From: Pedobacter sp. B4-66
Lineage (GTDB): Bacteria; Bacteroidota; Bacteroidia; Sphingobacteriales; Sphingobacteriaceae
Reading direction: 5' to 3'
Assembly: GCF_018492665.1 (NCBI RefSeq)
Contig: NZ_JAFVME010000014.1
Location: 1 to 64,000 of the forward strand
Length of the DNA stretch: 64,000 nt
Below the pieces are notes generated by a model. The model had not been told where the DNA came from, did not search any database, and was given only the letters and a program-made list of their open reading frames with translations. Position numbers and translations under genes: made by a program. Within the stretch, counting starts at the first letter, position 1. Each line of letters opens with the position of its first letter. Below are positions 1 to 8,746 of the stretch, piece after piece.

Positions 1-355
1 ATGCAAAAGTAGGAAAATTCCACCAACCTCCAAACCCTTTCCCATTATTATTTCGTGAATTCTCCTAACTCACTAGAGGCTAGGCAGAAAATTAAATTAG
101 ACCCTGATACCTGCGCGATTTACCTTAGGTTGGCCTGAGGTGAGCCTGAGAGATCCCCCCAGAAAAGCCTCATTATTCCCGAGCCGGCACCAAGCCGGTA
201 TACCGCCGGTACCCAATGGATACGGCCGTTTTTTATCTTAAGCTATTAGGCGTATTTATTACCAGTGTCTATTGCGGGATGCCGACCTTGAAGAAGCTGC
301 GAAGCAAAATAAATTACCAATGACAGAGAGGTTTTAAACGCTCTATCAAAGCGAA

Positions 356-437
356 CGTCATGCCGCTGAAGAGCGGCATCTCACACTATCAAGGCTTTCC
401 TTCTCTTGAGAGGTGCTGAAATAAATTCAGCATGACG
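356..437. repeat. REP-like palindromic repeat element
   Basis: The element is bounded by CGTCATGC (356-363) and its inverse GCATGACG (430-437). It contains two perfect hairpins: ATGCCGCT/AGCGGCAT with a GAAG loop (360-379) and TGCTGAA/TTCAGCA with an ATAAA loop (414-432). This paired-hairpin organisation is that of dispersed extragenic palindromes; copy number elsewhere in the genome cannot be seen here. Confidence 0.6.
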
Positions 438-550
438 ATCGATTAAAAAAGAACGCCCAATACCTAAATCCAGACACACCATTATGTATACACTATTATA
501 TATAATTATATATGCAATACACCTATTATAATCTATACCTATATATAGTA

Positions 551-650
551 TACACTTAACATATAATAAAAGATATCCTTATACTTTAACAGGAGAATAC
601 TTTAACACGAGTACACTTCAACGCGAGCGCTTACTACATATAGACTTAAC
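551..650. repeat. Array of TACTTTAAC-like motifs
   Basis: Five related motifs lie in 100 bp: TACACTTAAC (551-560), TACTTTAAC (582-590), TACTTTAAC (598-606), TACACTTCAAC (612-622) and TAGACTTAAC (641-650). Start-to-start spacings are 31, 16, 14 and 29 bp. It sits 216-315 bp upstream of the kgtP-like gene. It may be a regulatory array or a degenerating tandem repeat; no known binding protein is recognised. Confidence 0.35.
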
Positions 651-699
651 TATAAAAAAAGGGAAAGGAACAAAGCGTAATGAGATAAGCTTAAAAAGA

Positions 700-732
700 A
701 GGCAGGAATGATCATACCAACCATTCCTGCCT
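700..732. terminator. Stable hairpin, possible terminator or leader structure
   Basis: AGGCAGGAATG (700-710) pairs perfectly with CATTCCTGCCT (722-732) around an 11-nt loop. No uninterrupted T-run follows on the plus strand, so it is not a textbook intrinsic terminator. It could end a transcript from the left or act in a distal kgtP leader. Confidence 0.4.
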
Positions 733-845
733 ATCTAAATTAACGCTCTCCACATAAAGACGCATTTAGAAACGAAATATTGTATCAGCTGGTAAAAAAT
801 TTAGAACAGCCAATTATTACCCACAAAAAATTAAACATTATAAAT

Positions 846-853
846 TACATTTG
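846..853 (+). promoter_or_regulatory. -7 promoter box of kgtP-like gene
   Basis: TACATTTG matches the Bacteroidota -7 consensus TAnnTTTG. It implies a transcript start near 858, only about 8 nt before the ATG at 866. It rules against the in-frame TTG at 851 as the translation start because that codon lies inside the box. Confidence 0.5.
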
Positions 854-865
854 ATTATAGAACCA

Positions 866-2164
866 ATGAACGAAAACGAAGATAAAATCTCGGCAAGAAG
901 ACTAAAAGCTATTTTCGGTGGCTCAATAGGCAATCTTGTAGAATGGTACGATTGGTATGCATACTCCGCTTTTGCAATTTACTTCTCTGCTTCTTTTTTC
1001 CCTGAAGGGAACCCTACCGTACAATTAATAAATACTGCGGGGATATTTGCCCTAGGATTTTTAATGCGCCCATTAGGCGGCTATATTTTTGGTCGCATTG
1101 CTGATCGCGTTGGCCGCAAACAGTCTATGACTCTTTCCGTACTATTAATGTCGCTTGGTTCATGTTTAATTGCACTAACTCCCACTTACAAAACCATCGG
1201 CATTATAGCACCTATATTATTATTAACCGCGAGGCTACTTCAAGGATTAAGTGTTGGTGGCGAATACGGCGTATCCGCAACCTATCTAAGTGAAATGGCC
1301 ACCAAAAACAGACGCGGTTTTTATTCCAGCTTTCAGTATGTAACCTTAATAGGCGGTCAATTACTTGCCCTTGCTATTCAATTAGTCCTACAAAGAGTAC
1401 TACTTTCCGAAACTCAACTTCAGGAATGGGGATGGCGCATCCCATTCATTTTCGGGGGGATCCTTTCTATCGTAGCACTTTATCTCAGAAAAAATCTCGA
1501 CGAAACAAAAGCATTCGAGAACCAAAAAGCACGCGGAACAGAAAAAAAAGGAACAGTAAAAGAGTTATTAAAACACCCAAAAGCTGTAATTACAGTAATA
1601 GGATTAACATTAGGTGGCACACTGGCTTTCTATACCTACACAACTTATATGCAAAAGTTTCTTGTCAACACTGTTCACATGACAAAGGAGCAATCTACAT
1701 TAATGTCGTTTTTAACGCTTTTCATCTTTGCTTGTTTGCAACCTTTATTTGGAGCCTTGTCAGACAAAATAGGAAGGCGACCACTTCTTATCGCTTTTGG
1801 TGTATTGGGTACAATATGCACAGTTCCGTTACTTACTGCACTAAGTCATACCACATCGCAATGGCAAGCATTTTTCCTTTTAATGATTGCTTTAATTATT
1901 GTGAGTGGCTACACCAGCATCAATGCAGTGGTAAAGGCAGAATTGTTTCCTGCTGAAGTTAGAGCCTTAGGGGTTGGACTGCCTTACGCACTAACTGTTG
2001 CTATATTCGGTGGATCAGCAGAATATATTGCTTTGCAACTAAAAAACTGGCATCACGAAGAATACTACTACTGGTATATTACTGTTTGTATTTTCATCTC
2101 CTTATTGGTGTATGTTTTCATGAAGGATACAAAAAAGACTTCAAAACTAAATCAGGACAGCTAA
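866..2164 (+). CDS. kgtP: 2-oxoglutarate:proton symporter (MFS, MHS family)
   Basis: This is a 432-residue major facilitator transporter predicted to import 2-oxoglutarate with protons across the inner membrane. The sequence follows E. coli KgtP along its whole length: GNLVEWYDWYAYS near the N-terminus, the loop 2-3 signature GRIADRVGRK, then LLQGLSVGGEYG, SFQYVTLIGGQLLAL and LKAELFPAEVRALGVGL-like stretches, with about 12 hydrophobic segments. The length equals that of KgtP. The ATG at 866 is chosen because the earlier TTG lies in the promoter box. It is transcribed alone. Family assignment is firm; substrate is inferred from similarity, and a related dicarboxylate cannot be excluded. Confidence 0.85.
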   Translation: MNENEDKISARRLKAIFGGSIGNLVEWYDWYAYSAFAIYFSASFFPEGNPTVQLINTAGIFALGFLMRPLGGYIFGRIADRVGRKQSMTLSVLLMSLGSCLIALTPTYKTIGIIAPILLLTARLLQGLSVGGEYGVSATYLSEMATKNRRGFYSSFQYVTLIGGQLLALAIQLVLQRVLLSETQLQEWGWRIPFIFGGILSIVALYLRKNLDETKAFENQKARGTEKKGTVKELLKHPKAVITVIGLTLGGTLAFYTYTTYMQKFLVNTVHMTKEQSTLMSFLTLFIFACLQPLFGALSDKIGRRPLLIAFGVLGTICTVPLLTALSHTTSQWQAFFLLMIALIIVSGYTSINAVVKAELFPAEVRALGVGLPYALTVAIFGGSAEYIALQLKNWHHEEYYYWYITVCIFISLLVYVFMKDTKKTSKLNQDS

Positions 2165-2507
2165 TAAAAGAAAATCGTTGTGAGTACTTTAAAGAAGGCA
2201 TTGCTGTTCGATGCAGGAACAACAATGCCTAAAAACCAAATATAACCATGTCTACAAATCTAAATAGACATAACTAAGAAAAGTGCTGAACAAAAATTAA
2301 TTTATGAGACTACAATTTAGGCACACAATTCTATCAACAAAAGTCTTACTCTCTTACATCAAAAGCAAAGAACATTATATATTCCGCACTTTTTCCGGCT
2401 ATTAAGTTTCCGACAATTTTTTGTTTGGCATTATCATCCCAGAAAAATAAAATACCAAATTTTGTACTTATTCAAAAATCAGTGTTTCACCAAGCCATAG
2501 ACAAAAC
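2165..2507. other. Gene-free interval between convergent genes
   Basis: This 343-bp stretch separates the ends of the kgtP-like gene and the dnaE-like gene. I see no ORF with coding character, no tRNA and no strong hairpin. Confidence 0.4.
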
Positions 2508-5459
2508 TTAAGCCATCACAGGGTTATCAACTATAGGTAGCTTTGCAAACTTAACCACCTCAACACTTGGGAAACCAAAATCTTCTACCACCTTGCCTAA
2601 TATTAGGTAACAACCTTTTCCTCTAAAAGGATAAGTGGGCGTACTACCAGGGAAATGTGTCGTATCAAAGAAATTTCCATCAGCATCCAGAAAAGTACCA
2701 AACCACATTTTCTTGCCATTCTTCATATGCACAGTTTTTTCGCAAACATATAGGCCAACCATTTTAACCGTTTGGCCAACATACTGAATCAAGTTATTTG
2801 TGCGTACATCTCCTCTATATGAAGTTCTCAATAGATCAAACATTGAGAGCGACAAAGGAAACCCAAGTAGTTCAAATTCATGATAAGCGTCTTCAAGTTC
2901 AGTATTAATCAGTTCCGGCAACGCATAATGTTTACTATCCAGGTGGAAAAGTTCCGCATAATTAACAGGTTTAACTTTACCCCCCAACATCATATGAACT
3001 TCCCACAACAAGGTTTTCTTACTCTTACCTGTAAACCTCAAAGCACCAACCCTAATTAGGATAATTACCTGATCCAGCCCCATACCTGTACGTTTCACAA
3101 AATCTTCCAGATCGGCAAATGCACCATTTAGTTTAACCTCTTCAGGAATCAATTCTATAAATTTATTCTCAAATCCTTGTATACCAATAAGCCCCAGATA
3201 AGCATCAGATCCTTTAATAGAAACTACAGATGCGCTTACATTAACACAAGGCAAGTGTACCTTTGCACCGACCTTTTGCAATTCATGAACATATAACCAA
3301 CGCATATAGAAGCCTCCGTAGTTATTCAGTACCGCAACCATAAATTCCTGAGGATAGTAGGTTTTTAAAAATAAACTCTGATAACTTTCTACGGCAAAAC
3401 TGGCCGAATGTGCTTTAGAGAAACTATAACCTGCAAAAGAATATACCTGCCTCCATACCTCATCTGTAATATTCTCCGGTCGGCCTAATGCCTTTGCACT
3501 ATCATGGAACTTCTCTACCAGTTTATTAAATTCTATTTTCGAACGATATTTACCACTCATTCCCCGCCTCAGGATATCTGCATCTGTACCATCCATTCCG
3601 GCATAATGGATACAAATTTTAATCACATCCTCTTGATAAACCATTACCCCAAAAGTATCTTCCAACTGTTCTTTCATTACCGGATGTAGGTATTCTACAG
3701 TATCTGGTTTGTGAAAACTTTGAATGTAAGCCTTCATCATACCTGATTGTGCAACACCCGGCCGAATAATACTGCTGGCTGCAACTAGTGTCAGATAATT
3801 CTCGCAGCCAAGCTTGGTAAGCAATTGTCGCATGGCAGGCGATTCGATATAAAAACAGCCTATACTATCCCCCGTTTTTAATTTGTTATTCAGATTAGCA
3901 TCTTTCATAAACGCCTTTACCTGATGAATGTCTATTTTACGTTGTTGGTTTTCCTCTACCAATCTTACCGCTTCTTTGATGTGCCCTATCCCCCTTTGAC
4001 TTAATATATCGTATTTATCATAGCCAATAGCTTCCGCCTCGTACATATCCCATTGTACAGTTGCCATTCCTTTAGGTGGAAAATCCAATGCAGTGTAATA
4101 GGTAATCGGTTCTTCCGAAATCAGAACCCCACCGGCATGAATGCTTCTTTGATTGGGCATTTCCTTCATCATCTCATATATGGCCGTGATCTTTTTAAAA
4201 GTAGCATTATCTCGGTTTTCCTCAGCTTTGGCTGGATCTGTAAAACCATCAATCTCAGCTTTTGGCAATCCCATTACTTTACCAATCTCACGGATAACGG
4301 AGCGATCTTTAAAGGTGCTTATTGTGCCTAGCAGCGCAGTATGATCTTTTCCGTAGCGCTTAAAAATGTAATCCTGTACATCTTCACGTTCATCCCAGGA
4401 ATAATCAATATCAAAATCAGGAGGCGAGGTGCGCTGTGCATTCAAAAAACGTTCAAAATACAAATCAAGCTCCAGCGGATCTACATCAGTAATCCGTAAA
4501 CAAAAAGCTACCGTACTATTGGCCCCCGATCCTCTACCCACATGATAATAGCCCTTGGCCATAGAATAACGAATAATATCCCATGTAATTAAAAAATAGG
4601 CGCAATACCCCAAATCATTAATTACCTTCAGCTCATTCTCTACTTTTTTTAACGCATCCTTATTCTTCTTTCCATAACGATATACCATACCCTCCATTGC
4701 CAATTTTTCAAGTAGGGCTTTATCATCACTATTGCTCCCTGTAAAGGTTTTACGATTGAGGTGAACTTTTCCCTGCGTGTAATTCATCTTGCAGCCATCC
4801 ATCAATTTCCGCGTATTATCCAGTATAAAGGCATATTTACTAAATTTCGCTTCCAACTCTCCTGCCGACAAGAATAGATCGGTACTACTACATTTATCTT
4901 CGGATGTAACCATGGTAAGCAGCGTATTCAAATCCACTCCCCTCAAATACTCATGCAGACGATATTCGAGTTTGTCGGCCACAAAAACAGGCTGCAGCGC
5001 CAGTAATTTATCTTTTATGTGATTAATATCCTTTCCATGCAAACTATGTAATTCATCAAATCGAATCCCCAGATATTCATTTTCTCCTAATACTCTTGTT
5101 TCAATATCATTCCTGTAAGGATAAATTACAACTGCATTTTTAAAGGTCTTTGCTTTGTCTGGCAATTCCTTCTGTTCCAGATTATGCTCAGTCAGGAAAT
5201 CATTCAACTCCTTCATTCCCTCCTTATCTCTGGCAACCCCGATATAAAGTAATAGCTTATTTCGTCTAAACTCAATGCCTCCAATAGGCTTAATACCATT
5301 CTTATTGCAAGCCCTCATAAATTCCATAACCCCTGTAGAGTTATTAATATCAGTAAGCGCCATTTGTGTGACCCCTCGAAAAGCCGCCTCTTCTATGAGC
5401 TTTTCGATAGACATAGTACCATAGCGCAGGCTATATTGAGAATGAACATTTAGATACAT
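2508..5459 (-). CDS. Short DNA polymerase III alpha subunit, DnaE2-like
   Basis: This 983-residue C-family DNA polymerase is shorter than replicative DnaE (about 1160 in E. coli, longer in many Bacteroidota). An N-terminal PHP domain (about 1-200) is followed by the polymerase core: GRGSGANS near 308-315, the acidic motif PPDFDID (346-352, Asp348/350/352) and KYDIL with Asp484. A helix-hairpin-helix and an OB-like region close the C-terminus. The PHP metal ligands are degenerate (YLNVHSQYS and LTDINN lack expected histidines), so proofreading by this domain is unlikely. It starts 3 bp after dinB ends, so the two are one operon. The pairing suggests a mutagenic bypass polymerase rather than the replicase. 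Confidence 0.85.
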   Translation of the reverse strand: MYLNVHSQYSLRYGTMSIEKLIEEAAFRGVTQMALTDINNSTGVMEFMRACNKNGIKPIGGIEFRRNKLLLYIGVARDKEGMKELNDFLTEHNLEQKELPDKAKTFKNAVVIYPYRNDIETRVLGENEYLGIRFDELHSLHGKDINHIKDKLLALQPVFVADKLEYRLHEYLRGVDLNTLLTMVTSEDKCSSTDLFLSAGELEAKFSKYAFILDNTRKLMDGCKMNYTQGKVHLNRKTFTGSNSDDKALLEKLAMEGMVYRYGKKNKDALKKVENELKVINDLGYCAYFLITWDIIRYSMAKGYYHVGRGSGANSTVAFCLRITDVDPLELDLYFERFLNAQRTSPPDFDIDYSWDEREDVQDYIFKRYGKDHTALLGTISTFKDRSVIREIGKVMGLPKAEIDGFTDPAKAEENRDNATFKKITAIYEMMKEMPNQRSIHAGGVLISEEPITYYTALDFPPKGMATVQWDMYEAEAIGYDKYDILSQRGIGHIKEAVRLVEENQQRKIDIHQVKAFMKDANLNNKLKTGDSIGCFYIESPAMRQLLTKLGCENYLTLVAASSIIRPGVAQSGMMKAYIQSFHKPDTVEYLHPVMKEQLEDTFGVMVYQEDVIKICIHYAGMDGTDADILRRGMSGKYRSKIEFNKLVEKFHDSAKALGRPENITDEVWRQVYSFAGYSFSKAHSASFAVESYQSLFLKTYYPQEFMVAVLNNYGGFYMRWLYVHELQKVGAKVHLPCVNVSASVVSIKGSDAYLGLIGIQGFENKFIELIPEEVKLNGAFADLEDFVKRTGMGLDQVIILIRVGALRFTGKSKKTLLWEVHMMLGGKVKPVNYAELFHLDSKHYALPELINTELEDAYHEFELLGFPLSLSMFDLLRTSYRGDVRTNNLIQYVGQTVKMVGLYVCEKTVHMKNGKKMWFGTFLDADGNFFDTTHFPGSTPTYPFRGKGCYLILGKVVEDFGFPSVEVVKFAKLPIVDNPVMA

Positions 5460-5462
5460 GGC

Positions 5463-6620
5463 TTATACATTAATACCCAGAACGGACGCCTTTGTTACTG
5501 CCTTCTCGCCAAAGCGCTTGCGGATTCTATCCATTGCCTGCACCAGGCTATACTGTTCCTGCGACTCACTATACATATCTATTTGCTCAAAACCATTTAC
5601 CAAATTAGACAAACGCACACCAACAAGTCGCAATAACATCCTCTTGGCATATACCTGCTTAAAAAGTTCCTTTGCCTTCTGAATAAATATACTATCAAGT
5701 GCTGTATAAGGAATAGAGGCCTGTTTGGTAACATCTTCGAAATTGGAATACCTAATCGTTACCGTAATACAGGCTGCAAGTTTCTTTTTTTCTCTCAGCT
5801 GAAATGCAATATCCATTACCATTGCAGTAAGCAGATTATTGATCATATTTATATCCATAGTATCTGCTTTAAATGTGCATTGTGTACCAATACTTTTTTG
5901 CTCGGCATAAGGAATTATTGGACTATTATCTATGCCTTTAGCTTTCTGAAGTAGCGACAAACCATTTTTACCCATCAGCATATTCATCTGATCTGGATGG
6001 ATTTGGGCCAGCATATAAATCTTCTTAATGCCCATATCACTAAGCTTTATAAAAGTCTTTTCGCCTAGTCCCGGAATTTTCCTGATAGAAAGGGGATTTA
6101 AAAAGGGTTGTACGCCTGATGCTTTAACATTCTTCTCTCCATTTGGCTTGCACTCATTAGTTGCCATTTTAGAGACCGTTTTATTTACCGACAATCCAAA
6201 AGAAATTGGCAAACCCGATTCTCTAATAATAGTTTCCCGAAGCTCATGTGCATAGGTCATACAGCCATAAAACCTATCCATACCCGTCATATCTATATAA
6301 TGTTCATCAATACTGGCTTTTTCAAACAGCGGTACCTTTTCCCTAATAATATCGGTAATTTCATGGGATGCCTTTGAATAAGCATCCATATTACCTTTAA
6401 TAAAAACTGCATGTGGACACAACATTTTTGCCATTCTGGCTGGCATGGCGGCGTGCACCCCAAACTTACGGGCCTCATAACTACATGAGGTTACCACTCC
6501 TCTATCTGAGGTACCACCAATGATTATAGGTTTCCCGGCAAGTTTTTTATTTTTTTTAATCTCTACAGACACAAAAAATGCATCCTGATCCATATGAATT
6601 ATTTGCTTCCCTTCGCTCAT
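5463..6620 (-). CDS. dinB: Y-family DNA polymerase IV
   Basis: This 385-residue polymerase performs translesion synthesis. The catalytic carboxylates are visible: Asp11 and Asp13 in HMDQDAFF and Asp105-Glu106 in SIDEHYID. RGVVTSCSYEARKFGV and the helix-hairpin-helix IPGLGEKT are typical of DinB. The C-terminal little-finger region is present (about 235-350), but there is no recognisable terminal beta-clamp box. It is the first gene of an operon with the dnaE-like gene. A promoter with -7 TAATTTTG and -33 TTG lies just upstream next to a perfect palindrome, which suggests repression until damage. No imuA gene is adjacent. Confidence 0.92.
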   Translation of the reverse strand: MSEGKQIIHMDQDAFFVSVEIKKNKKLAGKPIIIGGTSDRGVVTSCSYEARKFGVHAAMPARMAKMLCPHAVFIKGNMDAYSKASHEITDIIREKVPLFEKASIDEHYIDMTGMDRFYGCMTYAHELRETIIRESGLPISFGLSVNKTVSKMATNECKPNGEKNVKASGVQPFLNPLSIRKIPGLGEKTFIKLSDMGIKKIYMLAQIHPDQMNMLMGKNGLSLLQKAKGIDNSPIIPYAEQKSIGTQCTFKADTMDINMINNLLTAMVMDIAFQLREKKKLAACITVTIRYSNFEDVTKQASIPYTALDSIFIQKAKELFKQVYAKRMLLRLVGVRLSNLVNGFEQIDMYSESQEQYSLVQAMDRIRKRFGEKAVTKASVLGINV

Positions 6621-6642
6621 GACAAATAAATTTAGGTCACGA

Positions 6643-6696
6643 CAAAATTAAGCTAAATAAATTAGTAAAACAACCATAAAACTAATTAAATTAGTT
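6643..6696 (-). promoter_or_regulatory. dinB-dnaE promoter and palindromic operator candidate
   Basis: On the minus strand the -7 box TAATTTTG (6650-6643) lies 20 bp from a TTG (6673-6671), fitting the Bacteroidota TTTG-N19-21-TAnnTTTG promoter. A perfect palindrome AACTAATT-A-AATTAGTT spans 6680-6696 immediately upstream of the -33. A further AATTAGT half-site lies at 6660-6666 between -33 and -7, paired in inverse with the left arm at 6680. A repressor dimer bound here would block RNA polymerase. The cognate protein is unknown. Confidence 0.55.
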
Positions 6697-6765
6697 AAAA
6701 ATACGCCGTTTGCTATTTATTTAAGCAAATAAATATTTTTACTTAGTCAAATATAAAATCTCACT

Positions 6766-7218
6766 TTAAGCAAGCGTAAGGCCAGGAACCTCTTTAAGAA
6801 GCTGATCCCTATGGGCACCAGACAGCCAGATATTCGATTCCAGATTTAAAATATCGATGTTCTCTTTAAGAAAATAATCCCAGCAGATCTTTCCGCTTTC
6901 CTTTTGAGTAGTAACAATATCATGAATGATCTCATTTGATATAATAACAGGGGTACTATCCTCTCCATGATTAAACTCAGTTACATGAACATCTTTTAAT
7001 ACAACTGTACCCAGAACAGCAGAATTCTCATTACTATCATCTTCGGCAGAGATTATCAATTCATACGTATCGGTATCCACTTTAGCATAGCTAGTTACTT
7101 CTTCTGAAAATTTAAAAGCTGCACTATGAGAGTGTTTTGGAATTCGGTTATCTGGATTTTTTTGATCATTACAGTACCATTCAGGGTTGCGCACCCAAAT
7201 TTTAATGACTATGTTCAT
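6766..7218 (-). CDS. Hypothetical protein, 150 residues
   Basis: I do not recognise this family. The product is soluble, acidic in the middle (AEDDSNENS) and has no signal peptide or membrane segment. It begins MNIVIKIWVRNPEWYC and ends KEVPGLTLA. Coding character is supported by normal composition and a clean ATG at 7218. It lies between dinB and the arylesterase, both on the same strand, with 53 bp to the esterase stop and about 145 bp to dinB. The latter interval carries the dinB promoter, so this gene may run on toward dinB only as read-through. No function is proposed. Confidence 0.6.
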   Translation of the reverse strand: MNIVIKIWVRNPEWYCNDQKNPDNRIPKHSHSAAFKFSEEVTSYAKVDTDTYELIISAEDDSNENSAVLGTVVLKDVHVTEFNHGEDSTPVIISNEIIHDIVTTQKESGKICWDYFLKENIDILNLESNIWLSGAHRDQLLKEVPGLTLA

Positions 7219-7271
7219 ACACTATTCCTATTTGATTAGATAATGAAGATAATAAAAAAAATCTTTACTAA

Positions 7272-7967
7272 TTACAACACGCCTTTCAATTTCGACCAAA
7301 CGTTTTCTGCCACTATTTTTTGCCCTTCAGCAGTAGGATGAATACCATCGCCCTGATTTAGCTTAGGAATGCCTGCTACACCCTCCAACAAAAATGGCAG
7401 AAAAACCATTTCATTCTTAGCAACAAGCTCCTTAAACATGTTTCTAAAATCAGAAGCATATTTAGCACCCATATTAGGTGGCACTTCCATTCCGGTTAAA
7501 ATCATTTTAGCCTCAGGGTATTTCTTTTTAACCTTATCTATTATAGCCTGTAAGTTTGCCGTAGTTTCACTAACCGCTACTCCACGCAAGCCATCATTAG
7601 CACCCAATTCGAGCACAAACACAGCAATAGGTTGTTTCAGCAACCAGTCTATCCTGTTTTTTCCGGCGGCAGATGTTTCACCGCTTAGGCCCCCATTTAT
7701 TGCTTTATAAGGAAGTTTAAGTGAATCCAGTTTTTTCTGCAGCAATTCGGGATATGCCTCCCCCTGTTCAAGCCCATACCCTGCGGTTAAACTTGTGCCG
7801 AAGAATAAGATGTTTTTTTCTTTAACCGGAACCTCAGTAGCCTCAGGCACTGCCTCAGCAGACTTTGCATTTGATGTTTCATCAGTCTGTTTATTTTGAT
7901 TGTTTCCACATGATGCAAACACAACGAACAGCAGGGCGATCAGGGTTGAAGCTTTAAAACGTAACAT
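7272..7967 (-). CDS. SGNH-hydrolase lipoprotein, TesA-type arylesterase
   Basis: This 231-residue protein is a predicted lipoprotein (lipobox VFASC, Cys20) carrying an SGNH esterase/lysophospholipase domain. The four blocks are visible: GTSL with nucleophile Ser59 (GTSL rather than GDSL, usual in the arylesterase branch), a glycine in NGGLSGETS, GAND with Asn124, and DGIHP with Asp207 and His210. It is divergent from ybbA-ybbP, the same order as E. coli tesA-ybbA-ybbP. It probably hydrolyses acyl esters in the periplasm or at the outer membrane. The natural substrate is not evident. Confidence 0.85.
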   Translation of the reverse strand: MLRFKASTLIALLFVVFASCGNNQNKQTDETSNAKSAEAVPEATEVPVKEKNILFFGTSLTAGYGLEQGEAYPELLQKKLDSLKLPYKAINGGLSGETSAAGKNRIDWLLKQPIAVFVLELGANDGLRGVAVSETTANLQAIIDKVKKKYPEAKMILTGMEVPPNMGAKYASDFRNMFKELVAKNEMVFLPFLLEGVAGIPKLNQGDGIHPTAEGQKIVAENVWSKLKGVL

Positions 7968-8050
7968 ATCTATGTAATATAATTCTAAAATTAGCCATTA
8001 CTTATTAGGCCTCGTATATTTAGCTATAAAAATACCTATTTATTAATAAT

Positions 8051-8746
8051 ATGCCTTCAGAAAACATACTCCATATTGAAAATGTAAGTAAAATATATAA
8101 AAGTGCAGGTAAAGAGCTTACTGTACTTAACAACGTTAATTTCTCTGTAGAAGGAGGCTCTACTCTTGCAATTACCGGCCCATCCGGCAGTGGTAAAACT
8201 ACACTTCTGGGACTTTGTGCCGGGCTCGACAGATCGACCACAGGCTCCGTTAAACTAAACGGCATCAAACTCGATGAACTTACAGAAGACCAACGGGCAG
8301 CAGTGCGCAACCGTTACATAGGTTTTATATTTCAAAATTTCCAGCTGATGCCAACCTTAACCGCGCTTGAAAACGTAATGGTGCCAATGGAATTACGCGG
8401 AGAAAAAGATATTCGGACACACGCCATGGATTTATTAGATAAAGTAGGCCTTGCAGAACGCTCGCACCACTATCCTGTTCAGCTTTCAGGAGGTGAACAG
8501 CAACGCGTTTCATTGGCAAGGGCATTTTCCAATAAACCGGCTATACTTTTTGCTGATGAGCCGACGGGTAATCTGGATGCCGAAACCAGCGAAAAGATAG
8601 AAAAACTAATGTTTGAACTAAACAGAGATGCCGGAACTACATTGATCATCGTTACCCACGATCTGGAACTGGCTATGAGAACAAACAGAATAATAAAAAT
8701 AAAAGGTGGCGTAATCATTTCAGACAATCCAAATGCAACAAGATAA
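8051..8746 (+). CDS. ybbA: ABC transporter ATPase, YbbA/LolD family
   Basis: This 231-residue ATPase has Walker A GPSGSGKTT (43-51), Q-loop FQNFQL, signature LSGGEQQR, Walker B ILFADEP and switch THD. The sequence is close to E. coli YbbA, including IPTL-type ENV motifs and the LSGGEQQRVSLARAF block. It overlaps the permease gene by 14 bp, so the two are translationally linked. YbbA/LolD ATPases drive FtsX-type permeases in mechanotransmission or lipid/lipoprotein extraction rather than classical import. Its esterase neighbour on the other strand supports the YbbAP assignment over LolD. Confidence 0.88.
   Translation: MPSENILHIENVSKIYKSAGKELTVLNNVNFSVEGGSTLAITGPSGSGKTTLLGLCAGLDRSTTGSVKLNGIKLDELTEDQRAAVRNRYIGFIFQNFQLMPTLTALENVMVPMELRGEKDIRTHAMDLLDKVGLAERSHHYPVQLSGGEQQRVSLARAFSNKPAILFADEPTGNLDAETSEKIEKLMFELNRDAGTTLIIVTHDLELAMRTNRIIKIKGGVIISDNPNATR

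Larger units (their letters stand above)
1..845. other. Gene-poor left-end stretch
   Basis: No convincing gene is seen. It holds three CCGG tetramers exactly 11 bp apart (184-209), a REP-like palindromic repeat (356-437), a very A+T-rich tract rich in TA steps (about 480-580), an array of TACTTTAAC-like motifs (551-650) and a hairpin (700-732). A 31-codon open frame at 242-337 has no start context. The repeats suggest an intergenic junction rather than a decayed gene, but the window begins here so a gene to the left cannot be judged. Confidence 0.5.

Noticed and set aside
242..337. 31-codon open frame ending KLPMTERF-like
   Set aside because: It has no start codon context, is preceded by a stop and matches nothing I recognise. 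Too short to call a pseudogene.
851..865. TTG as start of the kgtP-like gene
   Set aside because: The TTG is part of the TACATTTG promoter box; ATG at 866 gives the family-typical N-terminus.
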